A stretch of 6,282 nt of DNA from an uncultured bacterium (lineage in GTDB: Bacteria; Actinomycetota; Coriobacteriia; Coriobacteriales; Coriobacteriaceae). The notes below the pieces were generated by a model, which did no database searches, was not told the DNA's origin, and saw only the letters and a list, made by a program, of their open reading frames with translations. A program made the translations under genes and the position numbers. Positions 1 to 5,818 of the stretch are shown in pieces; position 1 is the stretch's first letter; each line of letters begins with the position of its first letter. Location: positions 1-6,282 of the forward strand of contig CAJMSV010000097.1 in NCBI GenBank assembly GCA_905216175.1, in the 5' to 3' direction.

Positions 1-480
1 CAATACCAACGCGAAGTACCTCAAGCAGATCCACAGCAGCGGCATCGTCGCCGTGGTGACCGGCACGTCGAACGAGCTGTTTGCCCAGATGATCGACCGC
101 ATCCAGCAGACGCTCCCCACGGACCGCTACCCGCTGACCGTGGACTACGTCGACGAAAACGAGGACCCCGTCGAGCGCGCTCTGCACCTGAGCCGCGAGA
201 AAAAGCCCGCCGGGCTGCTGTTTCTCGGCGGCGACCGGCGGATGTACGCCAAAAGCTTCGGCGAGATCACGCTGCCGTCCGTCGTGCTGACGACCGACGC
301 CGCCCGCCTCGGCTTCGACAATCTCTCCTCCGTGACCACGGACGACGTGGAGGCGGCGGAATGCGCCATGGAATACCTGCTGGAAAGCGGCCACCGGCGC
401 ATCGGCGTCATCGCGGGCGACCTGAGCTGCTCCGGCCCGTCGCGGCTTCGCTATGAGGGCTGCCTGCTCGCGCTGACGCG
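1..480 (+). CDS. LacI-family transcriptional regulator, internal fragment (both ends missing)
   Basis: Read from base 2, this gives about 159 residues of the sugar-binding (periplasmic-binding-protein-like) core of a LacI/GalR-type repressor. The DNA-binding headpiece lies before the window. The fragment opens just after the hinge, with an N-x-x-A-K-x-L run and then the first beta strand (GIVAVVTG). Later come a P-A-G-L-L-F-L-G strand and a segment of the form LSSVTTDD...A..YLLESGHRRIGVIAGD, which is typical of the core's second lobe. An R-x-x-G-x-x-x-A-L helix follows near 445-475. Homology then stops at about 480, where antisense malQ sequence starts, so roughly the last third of the protein is absent. 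Five of its twelve arginine codons are CGG (the last straddles the junction), against none of about twenty in malQ, which suggests a different source genome. The plus frame stays open to 1657, but beyond 480 that is only antisense malQ. The ligand is unknown. Confidence 0.85.
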
Positions 481-490
481 GGGTGGCCGT
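470..490. other. Breakpoint joining two truncated, unrelated genes
   Basis: Left of about 480 the plus strand encodes a LacI core. Right of it the minus strand encodes MalQ. Each protein loses recognisable homology here, and each is cut inside a conserved domain. No insertion-sequence end, integrase site or long repeat is visible at the join. The malQ frame happens to stay open through the LacI fragment to base 1, and the LacI frame stays open into malQ, so gene callers may report fused proteins that do not exist. The exact base cannot be fixed without a reference sequence. A contig misassembly is the simplest reading. A real deletion or inversion is the alternative. Confidence 0.75.
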
Positions 491-1690
491 TCCCTCAAAC
501 CAACCGCGCGCCGTCTCGTTGTCGTGGGTGCCTACATAGGCGACGGTGTTGGCGATGTAGTTATGCGGCAGGTAGTACGAGTTGGTGCCCTCAAAGGCAA
601 ACTGCAGGATCTTCATGCCGGGGAAGCCCGAGTTGTCGCGCATGTCGATGACGCCGGGGGTGAGGAAGCCCAGGTCCTCGGCGATGATGGGCAGCGTGCC
701 GAGCTTTTCCTCGAGCGTCTTGAAGAACTTGAGGCCGGGACCCTGCGTCCACGAACCGTAGGACGAATCGGGCGAGGAGAACGGCACCTCCCAATAGGCT
801 TCGAAGCCGCGGAAGTGATCCAGGCGGATGACGTCGTACATGTCGAGGGCGGCGCGAATGCGGCCCTCCCACCAGGAAAAGCCGTCGGACTCCATGGCGT
901 CCCAGTCGTAGATGGGGTTGCCCCAGTACTGGCCGGTGGCCGAGAACTGGTCGGGCGGCGTGCCGGCGACGCTCACGGGATTGCCGGCGGCATCGATCTT
1001 AAAGAGCTCAGGCGTCGCCCACATCTCGACGGAGTCACGCGAGACATAGATGGGCAGGTCGCCGATGATGAGAATGTCGCGCTCGTTGGCATAGGCCTTG
1101 AGGCGGTTCCACTGGCGATCGAAGAAGTACTGCGTCATCTGGTGGTAGAGCATACGCGCCGGATGGTCGGCGCAGACCTTGGCGGAAGCTTCGCCACGGG
1201 TGCGGAGTTCCGCGGGCCACTCCCAAAACGTCTTGAGACCGCACTCCTCTTTGACGGTCATGAACTCACAGTAGGGGATGAGCCAGTCCTCGTTGGCCTG
1301 GATAAAGTCATCGAAATCGGCCGGCTTGTCGGCAGCAAAGCGCTCGGCGGCGCGGTCGAGAATCTGACGGCGGCCGCCAAAGATAGCACCGTAGTCGACA
1401 TTGCTGGGGTCGGATCCCAGATACACGCCATCGATATCGCGCTGCTCCAGATACCCTGCCTCGATAAGCTCGGCAAAGTCGATAAAGTTGGGGTTGCCTG
1501 CGCGGGCCGAGAACGACTGATAGGGCGAATCGCCATAGCTGGTCGTCGTAAGGGGCAGAATCTGCCAGTAATGTTGTTTGCACGAGGCGAGAAAATCGAC
1601 GAAGTCGTAGGCATTCCAGCCAAAGCCGCCGATTCCGTATGGTCCGGGCAGAGATGAGACGGGCATGAGGACGCCGCTTGCACGCTCCAT
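479..1690 (-). CDS. malQ: 4-alpha-glucanotransferase (amylomaltase, GH77), 3'-truncated
   Basis: MalQ transfers glucan segments between maltodextrins and releases glucose, in cytoplasmic maltose/maltodextrin metabolism. About 404 residues are present. They include the N-terminal SGVLMPVSSLPGPYGIG motif (residues 5-21), SYGDSPYQSFSA (51-62), GDLPIYVSRDS (210-220) and the acceptor-loop segment TPPDQFSATGQYWGNP (244-259). The catalytic residues expected from Thermus amylomaltase are all visible: nucleophile D291 in RLDHFRGFE, acid/base E338 in IIAEDLG, and D390 in GTHDNET. The family is usually about 490-510 residues, so roughly the last 100 are lost at the breakpoint near 480. The open frame that continues to base 1 is antisense to the LacI fragment and is not MalQ. 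The start is uncertain: ATG at 1690 lies 15 nt from an AAGAAGG ribosome site, while an in-frame GTG at 1702 lies only 3 nt from it. As it stands, the product is unlikely to be functional. Confidence 0.93.
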
Positions 1691-1775
1691 GAGTGCGCTC
1701 ACCAACCTTCTTGTTGTGGGGTCGGCCTGCCGATGGGTGTGCAGTCCGCCTCCGATGTTCTGATTCGATACGCCT

Positions 1776-1805
1776 ATTGTAAAACATGTTGTTTAAACAT
1801 GTACA
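1776..1805 (-). promoter_or_regulatory. Candidate malQ promoter
   Basis: On the minus strand, TGTACA (1805-1800, four of six matches to the -35 consensus) is followed after 18 bp by TACAAT (1781-1776, five of six matches to the -10 consensus). The predicted transcript would start near 1768 and carry a leader of about 65-80 nt before malQ. The spacer holds the AAACATGT repeats, so a regulator binding there would contact both promoter boxes. This is a prediction from sequence only. Confidence 0.45.
1782..1802. repeat. Paired AAACATGT repeats around a TGTTTAAACA palindrome, possible operator
   Basis: AAACATGT occurs at 1782-1789 and again at 1795-1802, a 13-bp period. The sequence between and overlapping them includes the perfect 10-bp palindrome TGTTTAAACA (1790-1799). 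The block lies in an AT-rich stretch of an otherwise GC-rich window and fills the spacer of the candidate malQ promoter. That placement suits a repressor or activator site, but the binding protein cannot be named. Confidence 0.4.
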
Positions 1806-1854
1806 GGCAAGATAAAAAAGTTGGTCGATTTTCGGCGAATGGCTACACACCATG

Positions 1855-1888
1855 AAAAAGCCCCGACCTCACAACGTGAGATCGGGGC
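1855..1888 (-). terminator. Rho-independent terminator of galE
   Basis: The minus-strand transcript forms a 13-bp stem (arms 1888-1876 and 1872-1860) with a 3-nt loop, followed by five U residues (1859-1855). The only imperfect pair is a G-U wobble on this strand, but it would be a C-A mismatch on the plus strand, which supports the minus orientation. It lies 22 bp past the galE stop codon and separates galE from malQ. Confidence 0.92.
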
Positions 1889-1910
1889 AAGAGCGGTATG
1901 TAGGTTTTTG

Positions 1911-2972
1911 CTACTCGGCGTCGGCGAAGCCGTTGGGGTTGTGGCTCTGCCAGTTCCAGCTATCGCGGCACATGTCCGCGATGTCGTACTGGGCCTTCCA
2001 GCCCATCATGCGCTCGGCCTTGGAGGCATCGCACCAGTTGGCAGCGATGTCGCCGGCGCGGCGCTCGCGGATCACGTAGGGCAGCTCCTTGCCACAAGCC
2101 TTGGAGAAGGCGGCGACGACCTCGAGTACCGAGGTGCCGGTGCCGGTGCCCAAGTTAAAGATCTCGACGCCGGTCTTGCCGTTCATCCAGTTAAGGGCGG
2201 CAACGTGACCAGAGGCCAGATCGCACACGTGGATGTAGTCGCGCACGCCGGTGCCGTCGGGGGTGGGGTAGTCGTTGCCAAAGACCTGAACGGCCTCGAG
2301 CTTGCCCACGGCGACCTGGGCGACATAGGGCACCAAGTTGTTGGGGATGCCCTTGGGGTCCTCGCCGATCAGGCCCGACCGCTGACCGCCGATGGGGGTG
2401 AAGTAACGGTGCAGCTCGACGTCCCACTCGGGGTCGGCGGTGTGGACGTCCATAAGGATCTGCTCGATCATCCACTTGGTCCAACCATAGGGGTTGGTCG
2501 CGGGCTTCTTAGGATCCTCCTCGGTGACGGGCGGGTTGTCCGGGTCGCCATAGACGGTCGAGGAGCTCGAGAAGATGATGGACTTGCAGCCATGGTTGCG
2601 CATGACGTCGATGAGCACCAGGGTGTTCTCGATGTTGTTGTGGTAGTACTCGACGGGCTTGCTCACCGACTCGCCGACGGCCTTAAAGCCGGCAAAGTGG
2701 ATGACGCGGTCGATCTGATGGGTATCAAAGATCTTGTTCATCGCATCGCGGTCGAGCACGTTGGCCTCGTAGAAGGTGAGGTTCTTGGCGGCCTCGTCGC
2801 CCACGATGGTCTTGACGCGGTCGACGGCGACGGCGCTGGAGTTGGAGAGATCATCGACGATGACGACCTGGTAGCCACCCTCGAGCAGCTGAACGACGGT
2901 GTGCGAGCCGATAAAGCCGGCGCCACCGGTAACGAGGACGCAGGTGTCTTTGGGGTCGAGTGCTTTGGACAT
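1911..2972 (-). CDS. galE: UDP-glucose 4-epimerase
   Basis: This extended short-chain dehydrogenase interconverts UDP-galactose and UDP-glucose with bound NAD, in the cytoplasm (Leloir pathway and supply of galactose for envelope glycans). It has 353 residues, a full length for the family. The NAD-binding TGGAGFIGSH is at residues 15-24. The catalytic residues align with E. coli GalE at a constant +13 offset: S137 in SSSSTVYG, and Y162 and K166 in the YxxxK motif. R244 (GTGVRDYIHV) and R305 match the substrate-binding arginines. The start ATG at 2972 has an AGGAG ribosome site 5 nt upstream (2978-2982). Residues 186-198 are odd: where the family normally has LLRYFNPxGAHPSG, this protein reads LHRYFTPIGGQRSG. 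That puts Thr192 at the position of E. coli Asn179, a UDP-sugar contact. R198 is also the only CGG arginine codon in the gene. Activity is therefore uncertain despite the intact catalytic triad. Confidence 0.96.
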   Translation of the reverse strand: MSKALDPKDTCVLVTGGAGFIGSHTVVQLLEGGYQVVIVDDLSNSSAVAVDRVKTIVGDEAAKNLTFYEANVLDRDAMNKIFDTHQIDRVIHFAGFKAVGESVSKPVEYYHNNIENTLVLIDVMRNHGCKSIIFSSSSTVYGDPDNPPVTEEDPKKPATNPYGWTKWMIEQILMDVHTADPEWDVELHRYFTPIGGQRSGLIGEDPKGIPNNLVPYVAQVAVGKLEAVQVFGNDYPTPDGTGVRDYIHVCDLASGHVAALNWMNGKTGVEIFNLGTGTGTSVLEVVAAFSKACGKELPYVIRERRAGDIAANWCDASKAERMMGWKAQYDIADMCRDSWNWQSHNPNGFADAE

Positions 2973-3238
2973 GTAGTCTCCTATCGAATCAGGAACACTT
3001 CTTCAGGGGAGTATAGCGCAGACAGGGACGCCCAAATCGTGCGCTGTAGGAAAAGCAGAGGACTGTGTTAACGTACTCATAAAAGAGCTTGCGTACGCAT
3101 AACCTGATCTTTGGCATTTGCATACGAGCCGCTGACCTTGTAGTTTCCTGCCGTTCGTGGAAATCGTTGGGACGCGCCATATGTACGCTAATATGTATGA
3201 GTTGAGCGACATATAAATAAGCATGTAACGGAGTACAT
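2973..3238. other. Divergent intergenic region between galE and the hydrolase gene
   Basis: This 266-bp AT-richer spacer contains no convincing gene. Short minus-strand frames crossing it lack a ribosome site and coding character. It should hold both promoters. Visible elements are the galE -10 box near 3010, a perfect 10-bp palindrome TGCGTACGCA (3090-3099), the ATATGTA-type repeats from 3178 onward, and a TATAAA box at 3212-3217. I saw no riboswitch core that I recognise. In particular I could not find a c-di-AMP (ydaO) riboswitch, which often precedes cell-wall hydrolases in actinobacteria. Confidence 0.6.
2978..3015 (-). promoter_or_regulatory. galE ribosome-binding site and candidate -10 box
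   Basis: AGGAG (2982-2978 on the minus strand) lies 5 nt before the galE ATG. About 30 nt further upstream is TATACT (3015-3010), a five-of-six -10 match, which would give a leader of roughly 30 nt. No convincing -35 hexamer stands 16-18 bp above it, so the promoter may need an activator or simply be weak. Confidence 0.45.
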
Positions 3239-3241
3239 ATG
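3178..3241 (+). promoter_or_regulatory. Hydrolase promoter/translation start region with 9-bp inverted repeat over the start codon
   Basis: CATATGTAC (3178-3186) is repeated in perfect inverted orientation as GTACATATG (3233-3241), which contains the ATG start codon (3239-3241). A related ATATGTA copy lies at 3191-3197. TATAAA at 3212-3217 is a possible -10 box without a clear -35. The ribosome site GGAG (3230-3233) is 5 nt from the ATG. If transcription starts upstream of 3178, the repeat arms could pair and hide the start codon. If it starts near 3224, the repeats are more likely protein-binding sites. Confidence 0.4.
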
Positions 3242-4444
3242 TCACCAAACAGCGATTCCATCCTTTCCCAGGAGCTCTCGCGCCGCACTGCCCTCAAGGC
3301 CCTGTTCGGCGCCGCTTCTGCGGCAGTTCTTTTTGGCCTGCCCGCTCGCGCCCATGCGGCGGAGGCTTCCAAAGAAACCACCGATAAACTGAATGCTGCC
3401 CAGGCCCAGCTCGACGAGGTTCAAGCCCAGCTCGACAGCATCGCAAATGAGTATGCGGCGCTGGCCAACAAGAATGCCCAGACCCTCAACGACATCGAGA
3501 ATGTCCAGGGCAAGATTGACGACACGCAGGCCCAGATCGATGAAAAGAAGGCCGAGCTCAAGAAGAAGCGCAACGACCTTTCCGATCGCGTGGCCGCCAG
3601 CTACAAGTCCGGCGGCACGAACATCCTGTCGCTGCTGCTGGCCTCTGGCTCGTTTGAGGAACTCGTCGCCAACGCGCATTACGTTGAGAAGATCAACAAG
3701 AGCGACCGCGATGCCATTGAGGATATCCAGACGATTCAGGCTGAGCTCGATGCGCAAAAGACCGAGCTCGAGTCGCAGAAGGCCGACTTAGAGAAGCTCA
3801 AGGACCAGCAGACTGCTCAGATGCAGGATATGCAGGCCAAGCAGCAAGAAGTCCAGACTGTGCTGAACGGTCTTTCCGACGACGTCAAGGAGCTCATGGC
3901 TCAGCGCGATTCCGAGATCCTCGCTGCCGCCCAGGCCGAGGAGGCTGCTAGGAAGGCTGCCGCTGCCGCGGCTGCCGCGAACAAGAACAATTCCTACTCG
4001 GGTGGTTCAAGCTCGGGTGGCGGATCGTATGCGCCCGGAACCCCGCAACAGAATGCCGGCTCGGGCAAACAGCAGGCCGTCGTCAACGCGTGCTACTCCA
4101 CGCCTTCGCCGGGTCAGAACTGGTGCGCGGCGTGGGTTACCAATGTCTTCCGTAACGCCGGCGTTGGCTACTTTGGCGGTAACGCGTGCGATATGTTTAA
4201 CGCATGGTGCTATAGCTCCGACCGCTCGGCGCTGCAGGTGGGCATGATCGTGGCCGACTCATCGCATAGCGGCACCGGCATGCCGGGTCTGATCTATGGC
4301 CACGTGGGCATCTATGTTGGCGGCGGCATCGTCATGAGCAATGAGGGCGCCATTACATCGAAGTCGCTTGATTCGTTTATTAGCTTCTATGGCACTGGCT
4401 CTGGCGTGCGCTGGGGCTGGCTTGGCGGTATTGCGCTGTCGTAG
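3239..4444 (+). CDS. Secreted coiled-coil peptidoglycan hydrolase (PcsB/CwlO-like N-terminus, NlpC/P60-CHAP-like C-terminus)
   Basis: This 401-residue exported protein probably cleaves peptidoglycan peptide cross-bridges. Residues 1-41 form a signal peptide with a twin-arginine motif (S14-R15-R16-T-A-L-K20), a hydrophobic stretch rich in Ala and Leu, and an A-H-A cleavage site near 40/41. Residues about 44-245 are a long heptad-rich coiled coil. It is interrupted by a segment around 114-150 (DRVAASYKSGG, then LLLASGSFEELV) that resembles the PcsB/CwlO/RipC region through which FtsEX-type complexes control such hydrolases. An Ala-rich then Gly/Ser-rich linker follows (236-276). The C-terminal domain has a papain-like layout, with Cys296 in QNWCAAWV, His355 in YGHVGIYV and a polar candidate at Asn368. 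The family choice (NlpC/P60 versus CHAP) is uncertain. Two further Cys pairs could form disulfides outside the cell. The gene is monocistronic, with a terminator at 4647. Confidence 0.88.
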   Translation: MSPNSDSILSQELSRRTALKALFGAASAAVLFGLPARAHAAEASKETTDKLNAAQAQLDEVQAQLDSIANEYAALANKNAQTLNDIENVQGKIDDTQAQIDEKKAELKKKRNDLSDRVAASYKSGGTNILSLLLASGSFEELVANAHYVEKINKSDRDAIEDIQTIQAELDAQKTELESQKADLEKLKDQQTAQMQDMQAKQQEVQTVLNGLSDDVKELMAQRDSEILAAAQAEEAARKAAAAAAAANKNNSYSGGSSSGGGSYAPGTPQQNAGSGKQQAVVNACYSTPSPGQNWCAAWVTNVFRNAGVGYFGGNACDMFNAWCYSSDRSALQVGMIVADSSHSGTGMPGLIYGHVGIYVGGGIVMSNEGAITSKSLDSFISFYGTGSGVRWGWLGGIALS

Positions 4445-4463
4445 CTGCGGTTTGAAGTAAGTT

Positions 4464-4594
4464 GGTCCGTGGCTGCCCGAAAGGCATTAGGTTGCCTGCT
4501 CGGACAGTCCTGCTCGCACGGAGAGCACATTAAGTGCTCTCCGGCTCGTGCGGAACTCGCGATCAACCTAATGCCTTTCGGGCAGCCACGGACC
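4464..4594. repeat. 131-bp inverted-repeat element with perfect 31-bp arms
   Basis: Arm 4464-4494 is the exact reverse complement of arm 4564-4594 (31 of 31 bases). The 69-bp centre is itself partly palindromic: 4519-4528 pairs with 4534-4543 around a 5-nt ATTAA loop, and GCA/TGC extends it across a bulge. CCTGCTCG is repeated directly at 4495-4502 and 4509-4516. Neither strand has a U-run after the outer arm, so this is not a standard terminator, and a separate terminator follows. GGACC at the right end (4590-4594) could instead pair with GGTCC at 4600-4604. It may be a MITE-like mobile element, a processed structured RNA, or an mRNA 3'-end stabiliser. No clear target-site duplication is visible. 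Confidence 0.9.
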
Positions 4595-4646
4595 TCTCGG
4601 GTCCAATACGTCACACACCGGACTGGGTTATCTGAATAAATATGGT

Positions 4647-4674
4647 GAAGGCCCCTTTCGGGGCCTTCTTTGTT
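4647..4674 (+). terminator. Rho-independent terminator of the hydrolase gene
   Basis: A 9-bp GC-rich stem (4647-4655 with 4660-4668, loop TTTC) is followed on the plus strand by TTTGTT. In the opposite direction the stem is followed by ACCATATTTATT, a poor U-tract. It therefore mainly serves the plus-strand gene, though it sits directly behind the murB stop codon and may also weakly stop murB transcription. Confidence 0.88.
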
Positions 4675-5635
4675 AAAGGAATTCTCCGACTCGGTGGACT
4701 TCGGGTTCTAGGTCTACGTTGAATTGGTCTTTGACGGTTGCCTGGATGTGGCGGATGAGTTCGTCGACGTCGGCGGCGGTGGCGTGGTCGGCGTTGACGA
4801 TAAAGCCGCAGTGCTTTTCGCTCACCTGCGCGCCGCCAACGGCGTGTCCTCGCAGGCCGGCATCCATGATGAGCTTGCCGGCAAAGTAACCCTCGGGACG
4901 CTTGAAGGTGGAGCCGGCACTCGGCATGTCGAGCGGCTGCTTGTCCTCGCGGCGCTGGCGGTAGTCGTCCATGTCGGCCTTGATCATCGCGGCGTTGCCC
5001 GGGGCGAGATTGAAGGTGGCCGAAAGCACGATAAAGCCGTCATCGGCGATGCGGCTCTTTCGATAACCCAGGTTGAGCTCGTCGACATCGAACTCGATGA
5101 TATTGCCGCTGCCGCGGGTGCCGTCGTCGAGCTGGCGAGCGGGTTTGTAGACGCGCACGGACTCCAGCACATCGGCCATGCAGGCACCGTAGGCACCGGC
5201 GTTCATGTAGCAGGCGCCGCCGACCGATCCGGGGATGCCCGAGATGGGCTCCATGCCGGTGAGACAGGCCTCGGCTGCCGCGGCTGCGACATCGGAAAGC
5301 AGCGCGCCGGCTGCCGCCGTGACGTGCGTGCCGTCGACCGTAATGTCGGAGAGGCCTTCGCCCAGCGCCACGACGACGCCGCGGATGCCCTTGTCGCCGA
5401 CGAGCAGGTCGGAGCCGTTGCCCACGATGGTGAGGGGCAGATCGCAGCGATAGCAGGTATCGAGCGTGGCGACGAGGCTCTGCTCGGTATCGGGCGTGAC
5501 AAAGACGTCGGCCGGGCCGCCGATCTTAAACGTGGTGTGCTCGCGCATGGGCTCGCTCATCAACACGTTGTCCTCGCCGGCAACGCCAGCGAGCGCGCAC
5601 AGCAGGTCCTCGTTAAAAAAGTCGTTCTCGTGCAT
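4673..5635 (-). CDS. murB: UDP-N-acetylenolpyruvoylglucosamine reductase
   Basis: MurB is the cytoplasmic FAD enzyme that reduces UDP-GlcNAc-enolpyruvate to UDP-MurNAc with NADPH, the second committed step of peptidoglycan synthesis. From the chosen start it has 320 residues. The FAD-binding core shows TTFKIGGPAD (34-43), VGNGSDLLVGDKG (71-83) and GIPGSVGGACYMNAGAYG (133-150). Tyr191-Arg192 lie in LGYRKSR. The catalytic Ser242 is in PSAGSTFKRP and the proton-donor region LEPEV is at 309-313. The protein is shorter than E. coli MurB (342), as is common for Gram-positive forms. ATG at 5635 is preferred because AAGGCGG lies 8 nt upstream. An in-frame TTG at 5680 would add 15 residues rich in Asp, but it lies within the probable -10 box and has no ribosome site. 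The gene is divergent from the LacI-type regulator and looks intact. Confidence 0.96.
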   Translation of the reverse strand: MHENDFFNEDLLCALAGVAGEDNVLMSEPMREHTTFKIGGPADVFVTPDTEQSLVATLDTCYRCDLPLTIVGNGSDLLVGDKGIRGVVVALGEGLSDITVDGTHVTAAAGALLSDVAAAAAEACLTGMEPISGIPGSVGGACYMNAGAYGACMADVLESVRVYKPARQLDDGTRGSGNIIEFDVDELNLGYRKSRIADDGFIVLSATFNLAPGNAAMIKADMDDYRQRREDKQPLDMPSAGSTFKRPEGYFAGKLIMDAGLRGHAVGGAQVSEKHCGFIVNADHATAADVDELIRHIQATVKDQFNVDLEPEVHRVGEFL

Positions 5636-5642
5636 ATGAATA

Positions 5643-5684
5643 TCCGCCTTTTGGTGGTCGTCGTCATCAATCGATTGCAATATA
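5643..5684 (-). promoter_or_regulatory. murB ribosome site and candidate -10 box
   Basis: On the minus strand TATATT (5684-5679) is a five-of-six -10 match, placing transcription start near 5672 and a leader of roughly 37 nt before the ATG at 5635. AAGGCGG, ending at about 5644, serves as ribosome site. No good -35 was found. The position of this box argues against the upstream TTG start at 5680. Confidence 0.45.
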
Positions 5685-5710
5685 CCCCACCCGGACGGAT
5701 TTGGTGCGCT

Positions 5711-5766
5711 GACGGCGATAAAACAGCCGTCTACCGGATTGGTAAAGTGTTTATCACCGAGGTAGA
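5711..5766. promoter_or_regulatory. Two overlapping inverted repeats between murB and the LacI-type gene
   Basis: GACGGC (5711-5716) pairs with GCCGTC (5726-5731) across 9 bp. TCTACC (5730-5735) pairs with GGTAGA (5761-5766) across 25 bp. The right arm of the first overlaps the left arm of the second by two bases, so as RNA they could not both fold completely. They sit upstream of both divergent genes. TAAAGTGTTTA (5742-5752) is a further small dyad inside the second. Operator function is a guess, and none matches the usual LacI-family half-sites with a central CG. Confidence 0.3.
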
Positions 5767-5777
5767 GGGGTAGTCGC

Positions 5778-5814
5778 TATACTTTCAAGAGATTGCGCGT
5801 AAACCCGGAAGGAG
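5778..5814 (+). promoter_or_regulatory. Candidate -10 box and ribosome site of the LacI-type gene
   Basis: TATACT at 5778-5783 is a five-of-six -10 match with no good -35 above it. The likely leader is about 29 nt. GGAAGGAG (5807-5814) is a strong ribosome site 4 nt before the ATG at 5819. Confidence 0.55.
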
Positions 5815-5818
5815 CGAG

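Noticed and set aside
1..478. Continuation of the malQ minus-strand frame to the window edge, as a longer MalQ or a fusion
   Set aside because: The continuation is low-complexity Ala/Arg/Val sequence antisense to a convincing LacI core and carries no GH77 motif.
53..1657. Long plus-strand open frame of 534 codons
   Set aside because: Its first 140 or so codons are the LacI fragment. The remainder is antisense to malQ, which has clear family motifs on the other strand. The fusion is an effect of the joint near 480 and GC-rich frame openness.
1821..3071. 416-codon plus-strand open frame
   Set aside because: It is entirely antisense to galE, which has catalytic motifs, a ribosome site and a terminator. 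The composition (Val, Gly, Asp, His rich) is typical of a shadow frame.
3100..3238. c-di-AMP (ydaO) riboswitch upstream of the hydrolase
   Set aside because: Such riboswitches often precede cell-wall hydrolases, but I could not match the conserved core segments here. A covariance-model search (Rfam ydaO-yuaA) would settle it.
4464..4594. Invertible promoter switch flanked by inverted repeats
   Set aside because: The centre is itself nearly palindromic and contains no promoter-like boxes, so flipping it would change little. No recombinase gene is nearby.
5636..5680. TTG start at 5680 extending MurB by 15 residues
   Set aside because: It has no ribosome site and overlaps the probable -10 box. 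The ATG at 5635 has a well-placed AAGGCGG and gives a normal MurB N-terminus.
4724..5773. 349-codon plus-strand open frame
   Set aside because: It is antisense to murB, with no ribosome site and no recognisable domain.
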